Shown: piece after piece, positions 32,849-42,330 of the stretch
Layout of the letters: each line of letters begins with the position of its first letter
How positions within the stretch are numbered: the first letter of the stretch is position 1
Assembly: GCF_018294505.1 (NCBI RefSeq)
Contig: NC_057798.1
Coordinates: 372,018,026-372,082,025, forward strand
Length of the DNA stretch: 64,000 nt
DNA from: Triticum aestivum
Lineage: Eukaryota > Streptophyta > Magnoliopsida > Poales > Poaceae
Reading direction: 5' to 3'
Notes under the pieces: generated by a model
Told to the model about the DNA's origin: nothing
Database searches by the model: none
Seen by the model: only the letters and a program-made list of their open reading frames with translations
Made by a program: the position numbers and the translations under genes

Positions 32849-35751
32849 TCTCCTCCCCCTTGGGAGAGATCCGACCTCGGATCAAAAACTTCATCTCCAT
32901 GGTAAGGTGCGAGGTCCTTGACGTTGAAGATGTCGCTCACATTGTACTTGTCTCGAGGTAGGTCAATCTTGTAGGCATTGTCGTTGTAGCGTGCTAGCAC
33001 CTTGAAAGGTCCGTCGGCTCAAGGGAGAAGCTTGGACTTGCGTTCGATGGGGAAGCGGTCCTTGCGAAGGTGTAGCCACACTAGATCACCAATGTTGAAG
33101 ACCATGGGTTGCTTGTGGACGTTGAGCTTGGTCGCTAGTCGTTGTGTTTGTCGCTCGATGGTGTGCCTTGTATCTTCATGCATCTTCTTGATGTAGCTTG
33201 CACGGGCACTTGCGTCGAGGTTGGTTCGCTCTTGTAGAGGAAGAGGTAGGATGTCCAATGGGGACAATGGGTTGAAGCCGTAGACGACCTCGAAGGGGGA
33301 CTTGCCGGTCGTCGAATGTCTTGCACGGTTGTACGCGTACTCTGCTATGGGTAGGCACTCTTCCCACTCCTTGATGTTCCTCTTGATCAACACATGAAGT
33401 AGAGTGGAGAGTGTACGGTTCGTCACCTTCGTTTGGCCGTCGGTTTGAGGGTGGTATGCCGAAGAGAACAATAGCTTGATGCCGAGCTTGGCGCATAGGG
33501 TCTTCCAAAAGTAACTCAAGAACTTGACGTCGCGGTCCGAGACAATTGTCTTTGGTACTCCATGAAGTCACAGGATTTCCCTACAAAATAGATTGGCAAT
33601 ATGTGAAGCATCGTCTATCTTGTTGCAAGGAATGAAATGTGTCATTTTAGAAAATCTGTCCACAACGACAAACACGAAATCCTTTCCATTTTGAGTTCTA
33701 GGCAAAACAAGTACGAAATCCATACTAATGTCTTCCCATGGTTGATAAGGAATAGGAAGAGGCATGTAAAGACCATGAGATTGAGCTTTAGACTTAGCTT
33801 TGCGACATGTAGAGCATCGGGTGGTGAAGCGTGAGACATCGCGGAACATCTTGGGCCAAAAGTAGTTCTTGGAGAGCGTGGCGAAAGTCTTGTCGCGTCC
33901 AAAGTGTCCCATGAGTCCACCTCCATGAGCCTCTTGCAAAAGGAGCAAACGAAGAGAAGACTCGGGAATGCATAGTTTGTTAGCTCTCATAAGATAACCA
34001 TCCTTGATGTAATATTGTTCCCAAGATGTATGCGTCAAACATTTAGCATAATGAGGTGCAAAAGATGGATCATTAGCATACAAGTCTTTTATGTGCTCAA
34101 AGCCAATAACATTCAACTCAAGTTTAGTGACAAGCGTGCATATGCGTGAAAGTGCATCGGCAACTACATTTTCCTTACCCTTAATGTACTTTATCACATA
34201 TGGGAAAGATTCAATAAATTCACTCCATTTGGCATGACGCTTGTTCAACTTAGTTTGACCTTTTAAGTACTTAAGTGTTTCATGATCGGTACGGATGACA
34301 AACTCATGAGGTCTAAGATAATGTTCCCAAACATGTAGGACACGCACTAAAGCATACAATTCTTTGTCATAGATGGGATAGTTAAGTTGAGCACCGGAGA
34401 GTGTTTCACTAAAATAAGCAATGGCTCGTTTTTCTTGCATTAAAACTCCGCCAATTCCGGTACCACCTGCATCACAATGAACCTCAAAAGTTTTGTCAAA
34501 GTTGGGTAAAGCAAGAATCAGAGCATGTGTAAGCAAAGACTTGAGCTCATCAAAAGCGGTGGACTGCAAAGATCCCAAACAAAAGGAGCATTCTTCTTAT
34601 TCAAAGCATGTAAAGGAGCGGCAAGTGTGCTAAAGTTTTTCACAAAGCGGCGGTAAAATCCTGCAAGACCAAGAAAACTTCTCACTTGTTGCAAATTGGT
34701 GTGTTGGGGCCAAGTTTTAATTGCTTCAATTTTTGTTCCATCAACATGGAAACCCTTGGAAGAGACAACAAAACCCAAGAAAACCACTTTGTCAACGCCA
34801 AAAGTGCATTTTTTTCAAGTTCGCATAAAGGCTTTCCTTTCGGAGGGTTTGCAACACATATTTAACATGATTAATGTGCTCTTTCATGGTTTTGCTAAAC
34901 ACAAGGATATCATCAAAGTAAACCACAACGAAGACTCCAATGTAAGGTCTAAGCACATGATGCATAAGACGCACGAAAGTTCCGGGTGCTTCCGACAAAC
35001 CCATATGCATCACTAACCACTCATATAAGCCAAATTTGGTTTTGAAAGCGGTTTTCCATTCATCACCTTCTTGAATGCGGATTTCATAATAGCCACTTTT
35101 AAGGTCAATTTTGGAGAAAAAGTTGGCTCCGCTAAGTTCATCAAGCATATCATCTAAGCGAGGAATGGGGTGCCTATAACGAACAATGATTGCGTTTATG
35201 GGTCTACAATCGGAACACAAGCGAAAACTGCCATCGGGTTTAGGTACAAGTATAACGGGAACGGCACATGGGCTTAAGCTTTCACGTACATGACCGTTGT
35301 CGATGAGTTGTTGTACTTGTCGTTGAATCTCCTTTGTTTCTTCTGGATTGACACGGTATGGGGCTTTGTTTGGAAGTGGCGCTCCGGGGATGAGGTCGAT
35401 TCGATGCTCAATGCCTCGTAGTGGAGGTAGACCCGGAGGTAGCTCGTCGGGGAAGACATCTTTGAATTCCTGCAAAAGAGACTGAAACACTAAAGGTAAC
35501 TCGTGAGAGGTGTTAGTTGTTGGCTCTCCATCTTTGCACACAAGGACGAAGTGCATCACACTCGATGGGTTCTCGCACACTTCTCTTATCTCACTTTTGG
35601 TGGCAAATAGGATGAGGTTTTTCTCTCTAGGCGAAGAGGCGCTCATATTTGGCTTGTGGCTCTCACTCACTTTTGGGTGGGTCACTTTCTCACTCTTCTC
35701 TCCATGGTGGGTGGTTTGCTTGTCGGCTATCACTTGACTAGGAGACATAGG
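32371..35751 (-). pseudogene. Gypsy pol (RT, RNase H, integrase), broken
   Basis: From 35748: a linker after protease, then RT with LPPGLPPLRGIEHRIDL, RYRHPIPRLDDMLDELSG and the catalytic YFDDILVFS. An extra base in an A run near 34805 and a lost base near 34565 shift the frame and restore it. RNase H follows ([35 protein letters not shown]). Integrase has HHCC-type residues ([23 protein letters not shown]), the core ([18 protein letters not shown]) and a GPF/Y-type module (GPFKVLARYNDNAYKIDLP). TGA codons at 33568-33570 and 33019-33021 stand where the family has arginine. The frame crosses into the LTR at 32848 and stays open to 32371. Confidence 0.9.
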
Positions 35752-38013
35752 TCATAGCACATACTCCTTCCCTTTCATCTTGAAGCTATAGTGACTGGTT
35801 CGCCCATTGTGGATGACACCACAGTCGAATTGCCATGGTCGACCAAGAAGAAGGTGGCAAACGGTCATTGGGACCACATCACACTCCAAAGTGTCCTCAT
35901 ATGCACCGATTTTGAAGGAGACTTGGACCGTATGCTCGACTCGTATAGTGCCGGAGTCACTTAGCCATTGAACCTTGTAGGGGTGTGGGTGCTTCCTCTT
36001 GACCAATTGAAGTTTGGAGCATAGTTCTTCACTTGCCAAGTTGTGGCAACTACCTCCATCGATGATGACCTTGACGGACCTTCCATTGATGTCGGCCTTA
36101 GTGTGGAAGATGTGGCATCGTTGGTCTTCTTCTTGTTGATGTTGAAGAGTCAAGACCTTGGTGACAACGAGAGCGGGGCTCGAGTCCTCATCACAAAAGA
36201 CTTGCTCATCTTCATCCTTGTTCACGCGCCGGTGCATGGCCACTTGCTCAAGGGCTTCCATCTCCTCTTCACTCATTGAGTCATATGTGTCGTCGTCGTT
36301 GAGGATCATGGTGCGCTTGTTCGTGCATTGGTAGGACTTGTGGCCTCGGCCGCCGCAAGTGAAACACTTGAAGGAGCTTGTCTTGACGGTCTCATCGGTT
36401 GGAGTAGATGATGAAGCATGCGGCTTGAAGTTGCTTGTAGTAGGAGGAAGACGACTTGAACTTGACGAACTTTTCTTGTAACTTGACTTGTCGTCATTGC
36501 TTGGAGAAGGTTTGGTTGACGTAGATGTTGGAGGAGTTGTTGAAGCTTGGATGTTGGAGAAACAGTATGTCTTGGATGAGTACTTGGCGTACTTGAAGTC
36601 ATCATGCACTTGTCGTTCCGCCTTGGTTGCTTGATGTACGAGCTCAATGAGGTTGGAATAGGGTTGGAAGTCGGCAATCTTCTTGATGGGATGATTGAGT
36701 CCATTCAAGAAACGTGCCATTGTTTGCTCATCATCTTCCGTGACATTGGCTCGAATCATGGCAATCTCCATTTCCTTGTAGTATGCTTCAACACTCTTTG
36801 TTCCTTGCTTGAGGAGTTGTAGCTTCTTGAAGAGATCGCGATTGTAGTAGGTTGGCACAAAACGTGCTCGCATGACTTCCTTCATTTGAGCCCAAGTGGT
36901 GATAGGTGGTTCACCTCTTGCTTGACGGCGTTCAAGGACTTGTTCCCACCATATGAGCACATAGTCTTGGAACTCAAGTGATGCCATTGCGATCTTCTTC
37001 TCTTCCTCATAGTTGTGCAAACGAAAGATTTTGTCGACCTTCAATGCCCATGAGAGGTACTCTTTCGGATCATTGCTTCCATTGAACTTGGGCATTGTGA
37101 ACTTGAGCTTGCCATAGCGTTGCTCTTCATTGTGTTGTTGGCGATGGTGATGATGACGTCCTTGACGTGGATGATAGTCATCCTCATGTTGCTCTTGGCG
37201 CGGAGGAAGTCCATGATCAACTTGCTCTTGTTGAACTTGAGGTTGAAGTGGAGCTTGACGAGCTTGTGGAGGGGCTTGAGGAGCTTGACGTTGTACACGC
37301 GTTTGGTAGTTCCTCTTGTGGATTTCTTCTCGAAGGGCTTCCTCTTGATTGCGCCGCTCGTGATTGCGGTTGGCAATGGCTCGGCTCGAATCTCGAAGGG
37401 CACGTTGCGCCTCAAGAGCTTGCGCTTCACGTTGTTGTTGAAGACGTTGAGCCTCGGCGTCTTGTTCTTCTTGGTGTAGACGCGCTCGTTCTTCTTCTTG
37501 GCGCCGTAGTCGTTGTTGTTCTTGAGCTTGAGCAAAAGCCACTTGGTTTGATTGAGGACGAGGGACTTGCTCATCGACTTGCTCTTGTGAATGCTTGTCT
37601 TGTAGTGGGTTCCAAGATGCATGACGGTCTTGATGCGCGGCTCATCGAAGAATGGTCGATGACGGTGTACTTGTGTCGGAGAAGGTGTCGTTGGAGTGTC
37701 GACTTGAGCGGCTCCGTCTTGAGGATGAAGAAGTGGAAGGATGCCGGTTCCTCATCGAGGCGCAGATCTCGTCCATTCTTGCATCATTTTCTTGCTTGTG
37801 AGAGTCGAACTTGTTATCGAAGTAGTCTCTTGTTCGTTGCTCGGAGAGTCGCAAGTCGGTGGCGAGGTTGTCGATGCGGTCGTTCATAGCTTGTTGCTCT
37901 TGGTGTAACGCCCTTTGAGCACCAAAGAGGTGGCTCTTTGTGACGAATGATGACATGTCGTCACCGTTCTCAATGAGAGGTGGATTTGTAGAAGAACTTG
38001 GCCTATCCATCAT
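35752..38013 (-). pseudogene. Gypsy gag-protease, one internal TGA
   Basis: Gag packages the element RNA. The frame starts at the ATG 38013, meets TGA at 37642-37644 and continues to TGA 35752-35754. A long Q/E/R-rich coiled region (QEEERARLHQEEQ) precedes the capsid-like domain (FTMPKFNGSNDPKEYLSW to FLNGL). Then come a serine-rich linker, the CCHC zinc knuckle CFTCGGRGHKSYQC, and the protease site VIIDGGSCHN in place of the usual D-S/T-G. The second TGA lies in the same frame as pol, two codons before its first methionine. It could be a real gag terminator or another decayed codon. Confidence 0.9.
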
Positions 38014-39449
38014 TCGAAACCAAATGTGAGTGGTAGAAGGAAAAGAACGTGTACCAAATGTACCTTGACTGAAGTTGAAAATGAATCGAGTTCACTCCAA
38101 TGCAGACAATGAAATAGCACTTTTGGTACCAATTCTTGTCGGTTCGCACACCTACACACATAAAAGCTTTTGGAGGAGCTTGGTTAGGATGGTGGCACAA
38201 AATTTGATGCAATAGTAAGTGAGCTTCAATAATGTTGGAAAAGGTTCAAAAATTTGCAAATGCAACAAGTAGACCAAGAAAGTATGGGTACACGGAAACA
38301 CACACGCAAATAGATAAGTGGGATTGTGCAATCCCAAAGTGAGCCAAAATGTGGAAACCACGAAAATGCTCTTGTTGCACAATACTAGAGAGACGCTAGC
38401 ACGATTGCACAATAGGCGGATACGCAAACTTGTGCACAACCTACTAGGCAAAATTGTAACTATCTCTATCCCAAGTATGCTATATGTATGGTATTTCGGT
38501 GCAATGATCCAAGATGATCCAATATGACAATCTTAATGTAGTATGATGCTATGGTTCTTGTTCATAAGCTCTTTGCTTATCTTTCCTCTTTTGCTTAAAA
38601 GCTTGGGTGGCTCTTTCACTCTTTGAGCTCTTTTCTTATGCAAAACTTTACGAACCAAGATAGCAATTGTGTATGCTATGACAACTTTGTGACACACAAG
38701 TGGATCCCAAGATATGCACCACTATGGTATGGTATGTATGCTTGTGGAGTATGATCCCTAATGTGCACAAGTCATGTTGCCTGCAATACTCAATGGCTAG
38801 TCTCGATGGGTAAGCTACGCGAAATGAGGCAATGTGGGTTATCAATGCAATTGCAAGGTATGACAAAGATGTCGTCGATGTTACCGTCCTTTCTTCGGTT
38901 GAAGGTTGAAACGGATGCGAAAGTAGATGGGGACGCAATGCACTGTCTTCAGTACGTTGGCGAAGATGCCGCTGCACCGTGATCAAAGTTTCCGAAGTAG
39001 CGAAAGTGTCGAAGAAGTGCAATCGTTCTGTCTAGGCTGGAAGTTTCGGGCAAGACGGAAGTTCCGGGGTCCGGAAGGTCCGGGGATGACTGGAAGGTCC
39101 AGGGGCCGGAAGTTCCGGGCAAGGCCGGAAGTTCCGGGGGTCGGGAATCTGCCAAGAACAGAGACTTCGAGATCGCGGATTTGGGCGGAAAAACTTGGGA
39201 AAAACCCAAATCCGAGGGGAAAAAGAAAAAATTAGAAGGAAGGAAGGGCAGGGAAGCTAGATCCACTCGAAACAAAGCAAATCCATGGATCAAATCCAAC
39301 AAAATCTCAACTCACCAACAAATCGCAAAATTTTTGGGGGCTATTTTTGGTGGGGAATTTTCGGAATTAGGACAAAAACAACAAAATCAAGCTAGAAAAC
39401 AAATGGTAGGGGCTCGAAAAACGTGATCAACCTGGCTCATGATACCATA
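38014..39449 (-). other. 5' leader of the Gypsy element with primer-binding site
   Basis: About 1.4 kb with no coding domain. The primer-binding site is next to the 5' LTR: minus strand TGGTATCATGAGCC at about 39433-39446. More GGAAGTTCCGGG-like repeats lie at 39050-39145, so these repeats are not confined to the LTR. Confidence 0.75.
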
Positions 39450-40401
39450 TGATGTAGGGCAAAACCCTAGTTGGACGATCTTTCATGTTTGGAGAGGATC
39501 CTACGGAGATTCACGAAGAACACACGGAAGCACAAAGGGGAAAACACGGGGAGAACGAGAGAGAATCACGAAACCGACATAGAATCAATCACACGAGTGC
39601 TAGATCACCGAACACGAAGAGATACATATGATCCACAATCAACAAAGGCAAGGATACAAAGGCACCGGTCTTCTCCGTACGGAGGTCTTGATGGTCTTCC
39701 CTAGAAAGGGGTCTTGAATTCTCTTGGGGGATTTTCTCCGAAGAGGTCCTGAACTCCGAGGAGAAGTATCCAAGTGGATGAGCAAGGCTCTCACACAAAT
39801 ATGAGCTATCCAATGCTAACCCTAAAATGTACGGGATGAAGGAGTATATATAGTCTACGGGGCGGAAGGGTACACGGGCCTCGGCCCAAGTGGCTGCGTG
39901 CAGGCAGGGCCGGAAGTTCCGGGCCAGGCCGAAAGTTCCGGGCGCCGGAGGTTCCGGGCAGGGTCCGGCCTAAGCCGAAAGTTGGCACAGGTGAAGCAGG
40001 GCTGGCTTCCGGGGGTCGGAAGTTCCGGGCAGGGCCGGAGGTTCCAGGGGCCGGAAGTTCCGGGCCAGGTTCCGGGCAGGTTCTGGGCTAAGCAGAAAGT
40101 TGCCATGCCCGGGGTGGTCGATGTCGAAGGAGGCCGGAAGTTCCGGGTCAGGTTTCGTGCAGGTTCCGGGCTGAGCAGAGAGTTGACGTCTGTCGCTTCC
40201 TCTTCAGTGTTGTACCTGATCACACACAGAGTTTCTGTCTGAGGTAGTAGCCATGTCTCGTGAGTAGAAAGAGGGATTTCGGAGAGGAGCGAGTTCACCT
40301 TATCTTCGATAGCCTTAGAGCGGGCTCGAGTCATGGGTCCACGTGGTGTTGAAGGAGATGTAGATGCGTCCATGGGGATGAGCGAGGGATGCTCCGCATC
40401 A
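39450..40401 (-). repeat. 5' LTR of the Gypsy element (952 bp)
   Basis: Same ends as the 3' LTR, with TATA-like TATATATA at 39845-39852. About nine GGAAGTTCCGGG-like repeats lie at 39908-40175, upstream of the TATA box on the minus strand (U3). The U3 also encodes the C-terminus of pol (MDASTSPSTPRGPMTRA). Confidence 0.93.
39908..40175 (-). promoter_or_regulatory. U3 repeat array of GGAAGTTCCGGG-like units, candidate enhancer
   Basis: Roughly nine imperfect copies; several contain the dyad CCGGAAGTTCCGG. The 3' LTR (32470-32620) keeps about six. The place upstream of the LTR TATA box suggests a regulatory role; that part is inference. Confidence 0.5.
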
Positions 40402-41454
40402 CCTTAGCGTCGCCTTATGGGATGAGAACACTTGCTCCATAGTTCTGGAGGCAGAGCACTACAACGGCCATGTCGCTGTTAGCTCACAGCCCTCTTCCTT
40501 TTTATATTGTCCACCATTGTCTACTCCTCATCGCAACTAATAGCACTTGTGTTTCATTCTTAGGACCACCCAAGGGACGCCGAGTTCTTCAACACACCCA
40601 TGCAGAACTACAGCCAGATGCAACACATCTTCTCCTTCGGGCTGGCAACTGGGAAGCATGCCATGGGCCCAGGGGAGCCTCTTGGTTCTCCCATGCCAGA
40701 CTTCCCTGGGAACCCGGACATCGAGGTCCTTGATGGCCCTGACAAGCCCTTCGTGAAGCCCTTAGACAAGCCATTTGACCCTGTCCATGATAAGAAGAGG
40801 AAGAGAGGAGGCCTGATGGAGGAGGAGATCTATGTCTTTTGCAGCATGACTGAGGCGGTGAAGGAGGTGGCAACAGACATCAGGGAGTGCAAGCCCCTCG
40901 ACGTCCACCCTAACCTGTATGACGCTGTCATTACCCAGGGTGGCTTTAGCAGCGAGGCTCTCATGGCAGCTCTCAGCCACCTGCTTGACAACAAGGCCCA
41001 GGGTGTTGGGTTCGTTGCCATGGCAGACGCTCACAAGATGTTGTGGCTCAGGAGCTGGCTGGGAAAGCACTACTACTAGAGTAGTGCTGCCTGTTAGCGT
41101 GCATGATCCCCGATGGCGATGGCAGTGGCGGCGACGACGACAATGACGACGCACATTTTGTGTAGCTAGGGTTGAAAAACAATTTGATGGTCTGTATATT
41201 TTGGTGAGGTGGTATATACTAACCCCTCACGCTGATGGTGAACTTGCGGTGGTAGGACGACACCTTCTTTTGGATGTGGTGGTAGGTTAACACCAAGGTA
41301 GTGCTAGGTTCAACTTTCTATGCCGTATGATCATGCATGCTTTACTTCTTATACTCTGCTCCATTGATGTTTGTGTACTACTTTATTTGCTACTTGTGTG
41401 CTCCATTGATTTGCTACTTCAACTCTTGATCTTGTGCATTGCTAGGGCAAGTGG

Positions 41455-41697
41455 TATGCCGTGTTCATCGGTAAGGCTCCAGGGGTTTATAGTTCATGGG
41501 AAGAAGCCAGTGCACAAGTGGCATCGTATAGCAACAGCAGCCTTAGAGGGTTCAAGACTAGGCAGGCAGTAGAACAAGCTTACTCCGACTGGGTGCGAAA
41601 GCACGGAGGCAGCAGTGTTGACAGTGGCAAGTTTGGAGGTGTCAAGGTGGATTGTCATTTTGGGCTGAAGCTAAAGAACTTCATCATCTTCGCCTAG
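41455..41697 (+). CDS. ORF resembling the RNase H1 N-terminal / caulimovirus viroplasmin domain
   Basis: After an acceptor-like TTGCTAG the frame reads GKWYAVFIGKAPGVYSSW, EEASAQVASYSNSSLRGFK and TRQAVEQAYSDWVRKHGG. This is the pattern of the small domain that in RNase H1 binds RNA/DNA hybrids (Pfam PF01693, also in caulimovirus translational transactivator). No RNase H catalytic domain follows; the frame stops at 41697 after a basic C-terminus. It lies 375 bp downstream of the ORF1 stop, inside the transposon ends, so it is either a second gene or the last exon of a longer splice form. The function here is unknown; binding of nucleic-acid hybrids is inference from the family. Confidence 0.6.
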   Translation, partial: YAVFIGKAPGVYSSWEEASAQVASYSNSSLRGFKTRQAVEQAYSDWVRKHGGSSVDSGKFGGVKVDCHFGLKLKNFIIFA

Positions 41698-42005
41698 TTC
41701 ATTGCCATTGTTGTGTTGTGGCGTTGGTGTGCTAGGTGTGATCATTGTGGGTAAGCTCACCAACTAGGAAAGAAGGTAAGCATAACATGCACGTCGTATG
41801 CAACCAAACGCCGCGTTCATGTGCCGCTTGGGCCAATGTAGGCAACCAAACAAAGTGCATTTGCGTATTACCTAATGGAGTGACACTAGATGCAGGCAAC
41901 CAAACAACTTACAGATGGCGTATTAGGGCCTATTTTTGCTCAACCAGACTGGGTTGAGAAGTGTATGCGATGCAGGAACTATTCACAATGCAACCAAACA
42001 CGCCC

Positions 42006-42330
42006 CATGTGGCTACCCCACAAGAAAAAGTACTTTAGATAGCTTCATTTGTTTTTCATCTACAACTTCATTTGTTTTTCATCTACAACTTCATTTGTTT
42101 TTCCTCTACAACGACGGTCAGTGTGGGTGTCATCAAGTAAATAAAAACAAATTAGGATAGGCATGCATCTACTATATTTTTTCTATCCTTTACCTTAGGA
42201 CTACCCTCTCTTTTCCCCAAGCACCTGCCCCGAGATCCCATCGCACCATCCGGACTAAATTTTCCTGATACCCGAGACTACATGGCCCGCGGGGCATCAG
42301 TTTGGGCCTACGCATTGGCCATGCCCTTAG
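42006..42330. other. Flank between Harbinger and Angela-type elements
   Basis: Holds a 23-bp tandem repeat (listed separately) and otherwise no recognised feature. CTTAG at 42326-42330 is the left target-site candidate for the Angela-type element. Confidence 0.5.
42043..42111 (+). repeat. 23-bp tandem repeat, three copies
   Basis: Units at 42043, 42066 and 42089, each about CTTCATTTGTTTTTCATCT plus ACAA; the third has one substitution. Confidence 0.9.

Larger units (their letters stand above)
32015..40401 (-). mobile_element. Complete Gypsy retrotransposon (8.4 kb), inserted in the Harbinger ORF1
   Basis: The minus-strand order is LTR (40401-39450), primer-binding site, leader, gag-protease, RT, RNase H, integrase, LTR (32848-32015). 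Target-site duplication CCTTA at 32010-32014 and 40402-40406. A polypurine tract (minus strand AAGGGGGAGGAGA) lies at 32849-32862. Gag and pol are in one frame, broken by four TGA codons and a pair of opposing one-base shifts. The pol frame runs into the 3' LTR, a layout reminiscent of centromeric CRM/Cereba-type elements; the lineage is not proven. Confidence 0.93.
31089..41079 (+). pseudogene. Myb/SANT-like transposon protein (ORF1), split by a Gypsy insertion
   Basis: Exon 1 is three codons (31089-31097). Intron 31098-31557. Exon 2 opens with DMTTQTQDL and carries the DNA-binding part (MRWQPFMSMFVLNKMCELI, then VYNRLRKWRGRWIQVSKL). It is cut at 32014 by the Gypsy and continues after its TSD at 40407 (VALWDENTCSIVLEAEHY) to 40477. 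Intron 40478-40563. Exon 3 runs 40564-41079 (DHPRDAEFFNTPMQNYSQM, KKRKRGGLMEEE, ending in WLGKHYY). All junctions are in phase. Besides the insertion there is an in-frame TAG at 31909-31911. Plant Myb/SANT-like proteins (Pfam PF12776 type) of this form are ORF1 products of PIF/Harbinger elements and close derivatives. Confidence 0.8.
30599..42005 (+). mobile_element. PIF/Harbinger-like DNA transposon, interrupted by a Gypsy element
   Basis: The ends are a perfect 16-bp inverted repeat, GGGCGTGTTTGGTTGC, at 30599 and (minus strand) at 42005. Subterminal copies of GCAACCAAAC recur at the right end (near 41808, 41842, 41900 and 41990), with partly matching motifs at the left end. Without the inserted Gypsy (32015-40401 plus one TSD) it is about 3.0 kb. 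It carries a Myb/SANT-like gene and a downstream ORF but no transposase. The flanking trinucleotides CGT and CAT do not form a clean duplication, so the superfamily call rests on the gene and the end sequence. Confidence 0.7.

Noticed and set aside
37167..37889. 240-codon plus-strand frame opposite Gypsy gag
   Set aside because: Antisense shadow of the repetitive Q/E/R-rich gag region; no splice or domain evidence, unlike the antisense gene at 4326-7108.
30596..42008. CGT/CAT as the target-site duplication of the second Harbinger element
   Set aside because: Only two of three bases agree, and PIF/Harbinger duplications are usually TTA or TAA-like; left unassigned.
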